Below, piece by piece: positions 1-6,859 of a DNA stretch of 18,748 bases; within the stretch, counting starts at the first letter, position 1; the number at the start of each line of letters is the position of its first letter. Below the pieces are notes generated by a model. It saw only the letters and a list, made by a program, of their open reading frames with translations, did not search any database and was not told where the DNA came from. The stretch comes from JAYWAM01 sp043782425 (GTDB taxonomy: Bacteria > Pseudomonadota > Gammaproteobacteria > Burkholderiales > Usitatibacteraceae), in assembly GCA_043782425.1 (NCBI GenBank), contig JAYWAM010000054.1, forward strand, positions 1 through 18,748. The letters run 5' to 3'. A program made the position numbers and the translations under genes.

Positions 1-44
1 GGCGTCTCGGCATTGAATATGGAGGGTGGATTTGGCGAATGATT

Positions 45-60
45 GGTGCGCAAGCGCACC
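45..60. repeat. Short perfect hairpin downstream of greB
   Basis: The sequence reads GGTGCGC-AA-GCGCACC, a perfect inverted repeat followed by CCTACGG. It lies 22 bases past the greB stop codon, so it would be in the 3' untranslated end of the greB message. No T-run follows on either strand, so it is not a standard intrinsic terminator. Hairpins of this GGTGCGC...GCGCACCCTACG type are common as dispersed intergenic repeats in environmental bacterial genomes (recalled, not searched). It may protect the 3' end of the mRNA or simply be a repeat copy. The rest of positions 1-81 shows no gene. Confidence 0.5.
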
Positions 61-81
61 CTACGGCTGCCTGGCTGCTTC

Positions 82-690
82 CTACTTCTTAGAATTAGGC
101 GCAGCCATCACCGGCGGCTCAAACGGATCCACCGCAATTGCCTGATATTTCACTTCGAGAATTTCCAGCTCCTCGACGCCGCCGGGGGCGCGCAAGGTCA
201 CGCTATCGCCCTGCCTCGCCTTGATAAGAGCACGAGCCATGGGTGAAATCCAACTGATATAACCGCGTCCGGTGTCGATCTCATCGACGCCGACTATGGC
301 CACGGTCTTCTGCTCGCCTTTTCGATTAGCAAAAGCCACAGTGGCGCCGAAAAAAATCTGCGTGTCATCATCGCGCGCGAGGGTGGGATCAATCACCTCG
401 GCGATCTCCAGACGTTTTGTGAGAAAGCGGATACGCTTGTCGATTTCGCGCAAGCGCTTTTTGCCGTAGATGTAATCACCGTTCTCGGAACGGTCACCGT
501 TACCCGCCGCCCACGACACCACTGCCGTCACCTGTGGGCGCTCCCTGTCCATAAGCCACAAAAATTCCTCCTTGAGGCGCGCATGACCGCCTGGCGTGAT
601 GTAGTTTTTACTTCCCGCAGGCAATGGGCTGGCGCCCTCAGCTTCAAGGTCTTCGTCCTGCTCAGCTTCTTTGGTGAAGGCTTTGCTCAT
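82..690 (-). CDS. greB: Transcription elongation factor GreB
   Basis: GreB binds the secondary channel of backtracked RNA polymerase and stimulates cleavage of the 3' RNA end, allowing elongation to resume. The 202-residue product has the N-terminal coiled-coil domain (about residues 33-105), including the acidic tip motif GDRSEN with D66 and E69 that help hold the catalytic Mg2+. The run KKRLREIDKRIRFLTKR follows. The C-terminal FKBP-like domain (about 110-185) contains FFGATV, VGVDEID and SPMARALI. The protein is longer than the roughly 160 residues of enterobacterial GreB because of an acidic N-terminal tail (about 28 residues) and a C-terminal tail ending in PPVMAAPNSKK. The ATG at 690 is the only good start, although no strong ribosome binding site is visible. 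It is transcribed leftward, away from the repeats at 724-886, as a single gene. Confidence 0.95.
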   Translation of the reverse strand: MSKAFTKEAEQDEDLEAEGASPLPAGSKNYITPGGHARLKEEFLWLMDRERPQVTAVVSWAAGNGDRSENGDYIYGKKRLREIDKRIRFLTKRLEIAEVIDPTLARDDDTQIFFGATVAFANRKGEQKTVAIVGVDEIDTGRGYISWISPMARALIKARQGDSVTLRAPGGVEELEILEVKYQAIAVDPFEPPVMAAPNSKK

Positions 691-723
691 TTTTGGTAAC
701 CACTTAGCGCCATCAAAAATAAT

Positions 724-765
724 GGAACGCGGATGACGCGGGATGAATATGATGAACGCAGATAA
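724..765. repeat. Degenerate GCGGATGA/GAACGCAGAT repeat-like stretch
   Basis: The stretch contains the related words ACGCGGATGA, ACGCGGGATGA and GATGAACGCAGAT in close succession. The pattern of ACGCGGAT and GATGAACGCAGAT units resembles a dispersed intergenic repeat often seen in environmental proteobacterial and other genomes (recalled, not searched). It sits just upstream of greB and about 55 bases from the inverted repeat at 821-886. Its function is unknown. Confidence 0.35.
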
Positions 766-820
766 TGATAAATATTCAGAAATAAAACGTTACTATTCAC
801 CATTGAATGGCAATTGTTAG

Positions 821-886
821 TCCACGAAAAACACGAAAGACACGAAAAAGGTACACAAATTTCGTGTCTTTCGTGTTTTTCGTGGA
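821..886. repeat. Perfect 27-bp inverted repeat (palindromic REP/MITE-like element)
   Basis: The left arm (821-847) begins TCCACGAAAAACACG and the right arm (860-886) is its exact reverse complement, with a 12-base loop at 848-859. Each arm is internally repetitive, with ACGAAA/CACGAAA units. A 27-bp perfect stem could form a very stable hairpin or cruciform. There is no T-run after either arm, so it is not a typical rho-independent terminator, although it could stop or stabilise the leftward fnr transcript, whose coding end is at 1028. Similar CCACGAAAAACACGAAA palindromes recur between genes in many environmental bacteria (recalled, not searched). It carries no transposase. Confidence 0.85.
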
Positions 887-1027
887 CGGTGCGTAACATC
901 AATTTAATCCTAATTACCAGCGTCATCAGTGTTCTATTTTTTTGACTGCTGAGTAAATACCATTTTTAAAAAATTGATGCACCGGTCAGAGAGCCAGATG
1001 AATGCTGCGCGGCCCACTCTCAATCTC

Positions 1028-1768
1028 TCAGGTGCGATGCGCATAAACGGCGCGCAAACCCTCGATGTCGCGAATGCACACACGGCGTTGATCGACTTCA
1101 ATCAGGCCTTCGGCGTGAAAACGCGAGAACAGGCGGCTGACGGTTTCAAGCTTGAGGCCGACATAGCTGCCGATCTCCTCGCGCGTCATACGCAGATTGA
1201 ATTCCAGCGCCGAGTAGCCGCGCAATTGCAGGCGCTGCGAAATGTTGAGCAAAAATGCCGCCAGGCGCTCCTCTGCGCGCATCGTGCCGAGCAGCATCAT
1301 GACGCCGTTTTCGCGCACGATTTCACGGCTCATCACCTTGTGAAAATGGCGCTGCAAGGATTTAACCTCCTGGCTGAGCGCCTCGAGCCGCGCATAGGGA
1401 ATCATGCAGATTTCGCTGTCTTCAAGGGCCACGGCGTCGCAATTGTGCCGCTCCAGGCTGATGCCATCCATGCCGAGCAACTCGCCCGCCATGTAAAAGC
1501 CGGTCACCTGGTCGCGGCCATCATCGAAAGTCAGCCTTGTCTTGAAAAATCCGCTACGCACCGCATACAGCGCGTTGAAGGTCTCGCCGGCGCGGTACAA
1601 GCTATCGCCGCGCTTCACGCGGCGGCGACCGTCAACCAGTTCGTCGAGGCGATCAATGTCTTCCGGAGCAAGGCCGATCGGCATGCACAACTCGCGCAGG
1701 CTACAGTTTGAGCAAGCAGTCTTGAGCTGCGAAAGATCAATTTTGGGTGCAGCGCTTTCGCGTTTCAT
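1028..1768 (-). CDS. fnr: FNR/ANR-type oxygen-sensing transcriptional regulator
   Basis: This Crp/Fnr-family regulator carries an oxygen-labile [4Fe-4S] cluster and activates microaerobic and anaerobic genes. From the ATG at 1768 it has 246 residues. Cluster ligands are visible as a CxxCx5C group near the N-terminus (in TACSNCSLRELC) plus a fourth cysteine in ERHNCDAV, the spacing of E. coli FNR. A cyclic-nucleotide-binding-like beta-roll follows, then a dimerisation helix, then a helix-turn-helix containing MTREEIGSYVGLKLETVSR. The recognition helix residues E..SR match FNR, predicting TTGAT-N4-ATCAA as the target. The start was chosen because GGAAGG lies 7 bases before the ATG; the longer frame from TTG at 1789 has no such site. 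It is divergent from hemN, and a perfect FNR box lies between them, suggesting autoregulation. Confidence 0.95.
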   Translation of the reverse strand: MKRESAAPKIDLSQLKTACSNCSLRELCMPIGLAPEDIDRLDELVDGRRRVKRGDSLYRAGETFNALYAVRSGFFKTRLTFDDGRDQVTGFYMAGELLGMDGISLERHNCDAVALEDSEICMIPYARLEALSQEVKSLQRHFHKVMSREIVRENGVMMLLGTMRAEERLAAFLLNISQRLQLRGYSALEFNLRMTREEIGSYVGLKLETVSRLFSRFHAEGLIEVDQRRVCIRDIEGLRAVYAHRT

Positions 1769-1775
1769 GCGCTTG

Positions 1776-1781
1776 CCTTCC
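1776..1781 (-). promoter_or_regulatory. Shine-Dalgarno site deciding the fnr start
   Basis: On the minus strand GGAAGG lies 7 bases upstream of the ATG at 1768. This favours the 246-residue protein over the 253-residue version that begins at a TTG. Confidence 0.75.
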
Positions 1782-1818
1782 GCTTGCAATGCGTTGCAGT
1801 ACAGTAGAGCAGCCTGAT

Positions 1819-1832
1819 TTGATACAGATCAA
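1819..1832. promoter_or_regulatory. Perfect FNR box in the fnr-hemN divergent region
   Basis: The site reads TTGAT-ACAG-ATCAA, an exact match to the FNR consensus. For hemN, a -10-like hexamer CAAAAT (1854-1859) lies 21 bases past the box, close to the 22 bases expected of a class-II site centred at -41.5. This places the start of transcription near 1866 and leaves about 60 bases of leader. In the other direction the box centre lies 57 bases from the fnr ATG and no good -10 is seen at class-II spacing, so its effect on fnr (activation or repression) is open. The site match is directly seen; the regulation is inferred. Confidence 0.85.
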
Positions 1833-1926
1833 AACGCGCCATTTCACAACCCTCAAAATGAAGACCATCTACCCAACTTAAGGCACAGGCCCGGCTGATG
1901 CAACACACAACTTCGGGCAAGCATAC

Positions 1927-3321
1927 ATGACAAACGTCGAACCAGAACTCGTTATCGACAGTGCGCTGATCCGCAAACATGATCGGCCCGGCCCGCGTTA
2001 CACGTCCTATCCCACCGCCGACCGCTTTGTCGAGGCCTTTGACTGCAAAGCCCAGGCCGACTGGCTGGGCAAACGCAACATCGGTGGCGTCAATCTGGCG
2101 CTTTCATTATACGTGCACCTTCCGTTCTGCAATACGATTTGCTATTACTGCGCCTGCAACAAGGTGATAACCAAAGATCGCGGGCGCAGCGCAAAATACA
2201 TCAGCTACCTCGGCAAGGAGCTGGCGCTGGTGAGCCGCCTGCTCGAAGGGCCGCGGCGCATCGAGCAATTGCATTGGGGCGGCGGCACGCCTACGTTTCT
2301 TTCCAATGATGAAATGAGCGAGCTCATCGCCTTGCTGCGCGCGCATTTCGATTTCGATCCCAACGGCGAGTACGCCATCGAAATCGATCCGCGTAGCGTC
2401 AATGATTCAACTTTTGAGACACTCGGCAAACTTGGCTTCAACCGCGCCAGTCTCGGCGTGCAAGATTTTGATCCCGAGGTGCAAAAAGCGGTGAACCGTA
2501 TTCAACCGCCGGAAATGACCGAGCAGGCGATCCTGGCGGCGCGCGCCAATGGCATGAAATCGGTGAACATCGATCTCATTTACGGCCTGCCTAAGCAGAC
2601 CGTAGCGAGCTTTGAGAAAACGCTGGCGCGCACCGTTGCGCTCGCGCCCGACCGTATTGCGCTTTACAACTATGCACACCTGCCGACGGTTTTCAAGCCG
2701 CAGCGCCGCATCATGGAAGCCGACCTGCCCTTACCCGAGACCAGGCTGAAAATTCTCACCCTCGCTATCCGTTACCTGACCGAAGCGGGTTTTGTATACA
2801 TCGGCATGGATCACTTCGCCAGACCTGAAGACGAACTCAACATCGCGCGTCGCCAGGGCCGCTTGCATCGCAACTTTCAGGGCTACTCGACGCGCTCCGA
2901 ATGCGATCTTCTCGCCTTCGGCGTGTCCGCCATCAGCAAAGTCGGGCCAACCTACGCGCAAAATGTGCGCACCCTCGATGAATATTACGACCGCCTCGAC
3001 CGCGACCAATTGCCGGTGTTTCGCGGCATCGAACTTTCGCAGGATGACATCGTGCGCCGCGCAGTCATTCAGGCATTGATGTGTCAATTCCAGGTGAGCA
3101 TAGAATCCATCAATGTCGCCTACCTGATCGATTTCAAGCGCTACTTTGCCGAAGAGCTGGTCTTGCTGAAAACCTTTGAGAGGGACGCTCTGGTGACCAT
3201 GGACGAGCAATGGATCACAGTGACGCCCAAAGGCCGCTTGCTGGTACGCGCCATCGGCATGGTGTTTGACCGTTATCTGCGCCAGGGCGAGGAGCACGCG
3301 CGCTTTTCCAAGGTGATCTAG
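1927..3321 (+). CDS. hemN: Oxygen-independent coproporphyrinogen III oxidase HemN
   Basis: HemN is a cytoplasmic radical SAM enzyme that decarboxylates the propionate side chains of coproporphyrinogen III to give protoporphyrinogen IX without O2, allowing haem synthesis at low oxygen. The 464-residue length fits the family. Residues 24-30 (RYTSYPT) are the family signature. The cluster motif is PFCNTICYYCAC, with C68, C72 and C75 (CxxxCxxC) binding the [4Fe-4S]-SAM centre and the extra C77 typical of true HemN. LHWGGGTPTFL and the later IDLIYGLPKQT also match the family. The C-terminal HemN domain begins near residue 370. These features separate it from HemW-like relatives. It follows the FNR box at 1819-1832, and its stop overlaps the next gene by one base, so it is probably the first gene of the operon. 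Confidence 0.96.
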   Translation: MTNVEPELVIDSALIRKHDRPGPRYTSYPTADRFVEAFDCKAQADWLGKRNIGGVNLALSLYVHLPFCNTICYYCACNKVITKDRGRSAKYISYLGKELALVSRLLEGPRRIEQLHWGGGTPTFLSNDEMSELIALLRAHFDFDPNGEYAIEIDPRSVNDSTFETLGKLGFNRASLGVQDFDPEVQKAVNRIQPPEMTEQAILAARANGMKSVNIDLIYGLPKQTVASFEKTLARTVALAPDRIALYNYAHLPTVFKPQRRIMEADLPLPETRLKILTLAIRYLTEAGFVYIGMDHFARPEDELNIARRQGRLHRNFQGYSTRSECDLLAFGVSAISKVGPTYAQNVRTLDEYYDRLDRDQLPVFRGIELSQDDIVRRAVIQALMCQFQVSIESINVAYLIDFKRYFAEELVLLKTFERDALVTMDEQWITVTPKGRLLVRAIGMVFDRYLRQGEEHARFSKVI

Positions 3322-4100
3322 TGGTCTTAGACCCTACCCTGCTCGCCAGCGCGGGCGCCGGTCTAATGGCAGGTGCCTTGAGCGGCGTGCACTGCGCTGC
3401 CATGTGCGGCGGTATCGTGGGCGCGCATGCGGCAATCCCTATCAAGGTCATCCCAATTGCCGCACCGTCCACGCAGCAGCGCCCTCTGACGCGCAACCTC
3501 GCCTTCAACGCCGGGCGCATCGCCTCCTATACCCTGGCCGGTGCGTTAGTCGGCAGTATCAGCGCCGCCACGTTCGTCATCCACGACAGCATGGTGCTGC
3601 GCCAAGGGCTTTTTATGCTGGCCAATGTCATGCTGATTGCGCTTGGCCTGTATCTGGCTGGCCTGTGGCGCGGCATCACGCTTCTGGAGCGTGGCGGCGC
3701 ACTGCTCTGGCATCGTATTCAGCCGTTCGCCGCTGCACTGCTTGCCACACCCCGACCCACGCTGCGCCACAGTCTGACGTTAGGCGCATTGTGGGGCTGG
3801 ATTCCGTGCGGCCTGGTGTACGCCATGCTGGTCAGCGCGTTGGCCAGCGGCACTGCGGCGCATGGCGCGCTAATCATGTTTGCCTTCGGCCTCGGCACCT
3901 TACCCAATCTCATGGCGCTGGGCTGGGCCGGCGCCTGGCTGGGAAAGCGTGACGCCAGGCTGCGCCGCGCCGCCGGTTGGATCATTTGCGGCTTTGGCGT
4001 CATCGGCTTGTGGCGTTTGCCACAGCTTGCCCAACTCGATGGCTGGGGCGCGCTGTGCCAGCCTACGCTAAACAGTATTCGTTCCTGGCTGGGCGCATGA
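3321..4100 (+). CDS. TauE/SafE-family (DsbD_2-like) membrane protein
   Basis: This is a 259-residue polytopic inner-membrane protein of the DsbD transmembrane/SafE-like type often found beside ccoGHIS genes. About six hydrophobic helices are visible. The first holds the motif SGVHCAAMCGGI and a later one holds WGWIPCGLVY; these paired Cys motifs (HCxxMCG and PCGL) are the hallmark of the family. The role in cbb3 biogenesis is not settled. Candidates are metal (copper) movement or thiol/reductant transfer across the membrane, and the automatic name 'sulfite exporter' should not be taken literally. The GTG start at 3321 overlaps the hemN stop (TAGTG), and its TGA overlaps the ccoI ATG (ATGA), which implies translational coupling at both ends. 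Confidence 0.85.
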   Translation: MVLDPTLLASAGAGLMAGALSGVHCAAMCGGIVGAHAAIPIKVIPIAAPSTQQRPLTRNLAFNAGRIASYTLAGALVGSISAATFVIHDSMVLRQGLFMLANVMLIALGLYLAGLWRGITLLERGGALLWHRIQPFAAALLATPRPTLRHSLTLGALWGWIPCGLVYAMLVSALASGTAAHGALIMFAFGLGTLPNLMALGWAGAWLGKRDARLRRAAGWIICGFGVIGLWRLPQLAQLDGWGALCQPTLNSIRSWLGA

Positions 4101-6604
4101 ATAGTCGCGCCCTTTGCGCCGATACCTTGGCGGCAGATGCCGCCACAAACTGCTTCCATTGCGCCTTGCCGCTGCGCACCACTGGGCAGTATCAGGTTTT
4201 TGTCGACGGCGCCCCGCGCACCATGTGCTGCGCCGGTTGCGCCGCAGTTGCCCAAACCATAGTCGCCGCCGGCCTGGTCGATTATTATCGTCAGCGCAGC
4301 GCACCGGGCAACCGGCCGGAGGATGTCGTGCCGCAGTGGCTGCGCGACATCGACAGCTACGACCTTCCGGCGGTGCAGCGCTCCTTTGTGCAAAAGAATA
4401 ATACCGGCGACTGTAGCGCCGAACTGCTGCTCGAAGGCGCCAATTGCCCGGCCTGCGTGTGGCTGGTCGAGCAACGTCTCAAGCGCGTTCCCGGCGTGCA
4501 CAAGGTAAGCGTGAACTACTCCACGCAGCGCGCCCACGTTGGCTGGGATGACAATGCGGTGAAACTGTCGGCCCTATTGCGCACCATTGCCGCTGTCGGA
4601 CTGCGCGCCTATCCGTTTGATGCGGCGCAGCGCGCGCTGTTGCGCCGCAAGGAACAACGCCGCCGCCTGTTTGAGCTCGCGGTGGCGGCGCTCGGCATGA
4701 TGCAGGTGATGATGTATGCGGCGCCGGTGTATTTCGCCGCGCCGGGCGAGATCGCGCCGCAGTTCGACAGCCTGATGCGCTGGGCCAGCCTGGTGCTGAC
4801 TGCGCCGGTGGTGATATTTTCGGCACACACGTTTTTCCGCAGCGCGTGGCGCGACATCACGCACCTGCGCGTCGGCATGGATGTGCCCATCGCTCTTGCC
4901 ATCGGCAGCGCTTTTGCCGCCAGCGTGTGGGCGACGCTTGCCGGGCGCGGCGAGGTGTATTTTGATTCGCTCACCATGTTCGTTTTCCTGCTGCTCGGCG
5001 CGCGCTATCTGGAAAGCACAGCGCGCGACCGCGCGGTCGCGGCCCTTGAACGCCTCGATCATGCGCTGCCCGCCAGCGCGCTGTGCCTGCGCGACTACCC
5101 CGCCTCAAGGCAAACACACACCGTTGCCGCAGCCGCGCTGCTGCCGGGCGATGTGGTGCTGGTGGAAAATGCCTCTACCATCCCGGCCGACGCTGCAATT
5201 ATCGAGGGCGATAGCGAGGTCAACGAAGCTTTGCTGACGGGCGAGGCGCGCGCTGTGCCCAAGCGCGCGGGCGATACGGTGAGCGGCGGCACGCTCAACC
5301 TCGGCTCGCCGCTGCTGGTGCGCATCCTGCGCGTCGGCGCCGATACGGTGCTGGCGCACATCGTACGCCTCGCCGCACGCGCGCTGGGCGAGAAGCCGCA
5401 TTTCGCGCAACTGGCGGAGCGCATCGCCAGCGGCTTTTCGCTTACTGTGCTGCTGCTCGCCGCCATCACGGCATACGCCTGGCTGCCGAGCGGCGGCGAT
5501 GCGTGGTTGCGCCACGCCATCACGGTGCTGGTGGTGACCTGCCCGTGCGCGCTGGCGCTGGCGACACCGGCCGCGCTCACGGCGGCGACGGGACGCTTAT
5601 CGGCCATCGGCCTGCTCGCGACGCGCGGCCATGTACTGGAAACTTTCGCACACGTCACCGACATGGTGTTCGACAAAACCGGCACGCTGACACAAAACGC
5701 TATGCAGGTGATGCGTGTAGTCGCGCTCGGCAGCGAGGACAAGGAGCGCATCCTGCAATGCGCCGCCGCGCTGGAGGCGGGCTCGACGCATCCGCTGGCG
5801 CGCGCCCTGACGTTGGCAGCACTCGCGGCCTTGGCGCAAAGCGCCAAACACACTCACGCCGACGTCAGCGCCACAGTGCTCAGCCACAGCACCGGCCAGG
5901 GTGTCGAAGGCGTGGTCGACGCAGAGCGCTACCGCATCGGCACGGCAGAATATGTCGGCGCGTTGGTGGGTGCGCCCTTGCCCGCTGCGGCGCTTGCCGA
6001 CAGTGCGTTCAGCCCCATACTGCTGGGCCGCGCGGGCGAGTGGCTGGCGTGCATCGAGGTCGGCGATACGCTGCGTGACGGCGCACGCGCAACGCTAGAC
6101 GCACTGCGCGCGGCAGGGTTGCGCATCCATCTGCTGTCGGGCGACTCTGCCGCAGCAGTACACAGCATGGCGCTCGAACTCGGCATAGCGGCGCAAAATG
6201 TCTGCGCGCGGGCGACGCCTGCACGCAAGCTTGAGTACGTCGAAGCTTTACAGCGCGCCGGCTGCATCGTCGCCATGCTGGGCGACGGCAGCAACGACGC
6301 GCCGGTGCTGGCCAAAGCCAATCTGTCGATCGCCATGAGCGACGGCAGCGATCTGGCGCGCGCTAATGCCGATATGGTGCTGCTGTCGCCGCGCCTGGCG
6401 GCGCTGGTCGAGGGCCTGCGCGTGGCGCGCAAGACACGCGCCGTGATCGCACAAAACATCGCCTGGGCTATTGCCTACAACGCAATTGCCGTGCCGTTTG
6501 CCATGTTGGGCTGGATCACGCCCTGGGCGGCGGCGCTGGGCATGTCGGCAAGCTCGCTGCTGGTGGTCATCAATGCCACACGCCTGCAGCGCCCCGCACG
6601 CTGA
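4097..6604 (+). CDS. ccoI: P1B-type copper-transporting ATPase for cbb3 oxidase assembly (CcoI/FixI)
   Basis: CcoI exports Cu+ from the cytoplasm for CuB insertion into the oxidase. The 835-residue protein starts with a Cys-rich region (C19/C22 in NCFHCALP; C44, C45, C48 in MCCAGC). A heavy-metal-associated domain follows with CxxC at C117/C120 (GANCPACVW), then membrane helices. Further motifs are the actuator LLTGEA, the transmembrane metal site CPC (482-484), the phosphorylated D526 in DKTGTLT, the nucleotide-binding STHPLARAL, and the hinge GDGSNDAPVL (D730, D734). The Ser in GDGSND is unusual, as most relatives have I, V or L. The ATG at 4097 was chosen because it overlaps the previous stop (ATGA) and begins at the family N-terminus; the frame is open from 3977 but that adds sequence inside the previous gene. 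ccoS follows after 4 bases. Confidence 0.95.
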   Translation: MNSRALCADTLAADAATNCFHCALPLRTTGQYQVFVDGAPRTMCCAGCAAVAQTIVAAGLVDYYRQRSAPGNRPEDVVPQWLRDIDSYDLPAVQRSFVQKNNTGDCSAELLLEGANCPACVWLVEQRLKRVPGVHKVSVNYSTQRAHVGWDDNAVKLSALLRTIAAVGLRAYPFDAAQRALLRRKEQRRRLFELAVAALGMMQVMMYAAPVYFAAPGEIAPQFDSLMRWASLVLTAPVVIFSAHTFFRSAWRDITHLRVGMDVPIALAIGSAFAASVWATLAGRGEVYFDSLTMFVFLLLGARYLESTARDRAVAALERLDHALPASALCLRDYPASRQTHTVAAAALLPGDVVLVENASTIPADAAIIEGDSEVNEALLTGEARAVPKRAGDTVSGGTLNLGSPLLVRILRVGADTVLAHIVRLAARALGEKPHFAQLAERIASGFSLTVLLLAAITAYAWLPSGGDAWLRHAITVLVVTCPCALALATPAALTAATGRLSAIGLLATRGHVLETFAHVTDMVFDKTGTLTQNAMQVMRVVALGSEDKERILQCAAALEAGSTHPLARALTLAALAALAQSAKHTHADVSATVLSHSTGQGVEGVVDAERYRIGTAEYVGALVGAPLPAAALADSAFSPILLGRAGEWLACIEVGDTLRDGARATLDALRAAGLRIHLLSGDSAAAVHSMALELGIAAQNVCARATPARKLEYVEALQRAGCIVAMLGDGSNDAPVLAKANLSIAMSDGSDLARANADMVLLSPRLAALVEGLRVARKTRAVIAQNIAWAIAYNAIAVPFAMLGWITPWAAALGMSASSLLVVINATRLQRPAR

Positions 6605-6608
6605 GAGC

Positions 6609-6794
6609 ATGGAAGCGTTATTTCTTCTCATCCCGCTCAGCGTCGCAGCCGTCCTGGCTCTGATTGCGCTGCTGTGGTGGGCCACTTCAGCAGGGCAGTT
6701 CGACGACCTGGAAGGTCCGGCGCACCAGGTGCTGATGGACGACGATAGCGCGCGCGACCCCGGCAAAACTGCACAGCACAGCAAGGCCCTTTGA
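6609..6794 (+). CDS. ccoS: Cbb3-type cytochrome oxidase assembly protein CcoS
   Basis: CcoS is a small single-pass membrane protein needed for proper cofactor insertion (haem b and CuB) into CcoN. The 61-residue product has one N-terminal membrane helix (about residues 4-26, LFLLIPLSVAAVLALIALL) followed by the family signature WATSAGQFDDLEGPAHQVLMDDD, seen here as GQFDDLEGPA plus MDDD. The length is typical. It begins 4 bases after the ccoI stop. The longer frame from 6471 runs inside ccoI in another phase and is not used. Its stop codon (6792-6794) is overlapped by the FNR box that appears to drive ccoN. Confidence 0.93.
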   Translation: MEALFLLIPLSVAAVLALIALLWWATSAGQFDDLEGPAHQVLMDDDSARDPGKTAQHSKAL

Positions 6795-6804
6795 TCCATG
6801 TCAA
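6791..6804 (+). promoter_or_regulatory. FNR box overlapping the ccoS stop, promoter of ccoNOQP
   Basis: The sequence TTGAT-CCAT-GTCAA matches 9 of the 10 fixed bases of TTGAT-N4-ATCAA. A -10-like hexamer GAAAAT (6827-6832) lies exactly 22 bases beyond the box, the class-II arrangement (box centred at -41.5). Transcription would start near 6839, about 21 bases before the ccoN ATG. This gives the oxidase structural genes their own oxygen-controlled promoter inside the larger operon. The sequence match is seen; the activity is inferred. Confidence 0.75.
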
Positions 6805-6859
6805 AGAGCCATTGCATCATTTTGTCGAAAATCACGTCTTTGACTTCAACTCTAGCGTT

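Larger units (their letters stand above)
691..1027. other. 337-bp gene-free gap between greB and fnr, rich in repeats
   Basis: No convincing gene lies here. The stretch is AT-richer than its flanks. It contains a degenerate repeat-like sequence at 724-765 and a perfect 27-bp inverted repeat at 821-886. The greB promoter should lie in the part nearest 691, and the fnr transcript should end in the part nearest 1027. I could not pick out a reliable -35/-10 pair or a U-tract terminator. Open frames that cross it read through the inverted repeat and resemble no protein. Confidence 0.6.

Noticed and set aside
687..926. 79-residue minus-strand frame overlapping the greB start
   Set aside because: Its sequence (HEKHERHE... 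type) is the translation of the 27-bp inverted repeat; there is no ribosome binding site and no protein-like composition.
974..1711. 245-residue plus-strand frame
   Set aside because: It is the antisense shadow of fnr, whose minus-strand product has all FNR motifs.
1791..1806. TACTGT on the minus strand as the fnr -10
   Set aside because: Only 3 of 6 bases match and the spacing to the FNR box is not class II, so the fnr promoter cannot be assigned from sequence alone.
3977..4096. 40-residue N-terminal extension of ccoI
   Set aside because: It lies entirely within the preceding gene in another frame, while the ATG at 4097 forms an ATGA overlap and begins at the family N-terminus.
6791..6859. 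Extension of ccoN upstream to a TTG
   Set aside because: The TTG is part of the FNR box, and the ATG at 6860 gives the standard CcoN N-terminus and ligand spacing.
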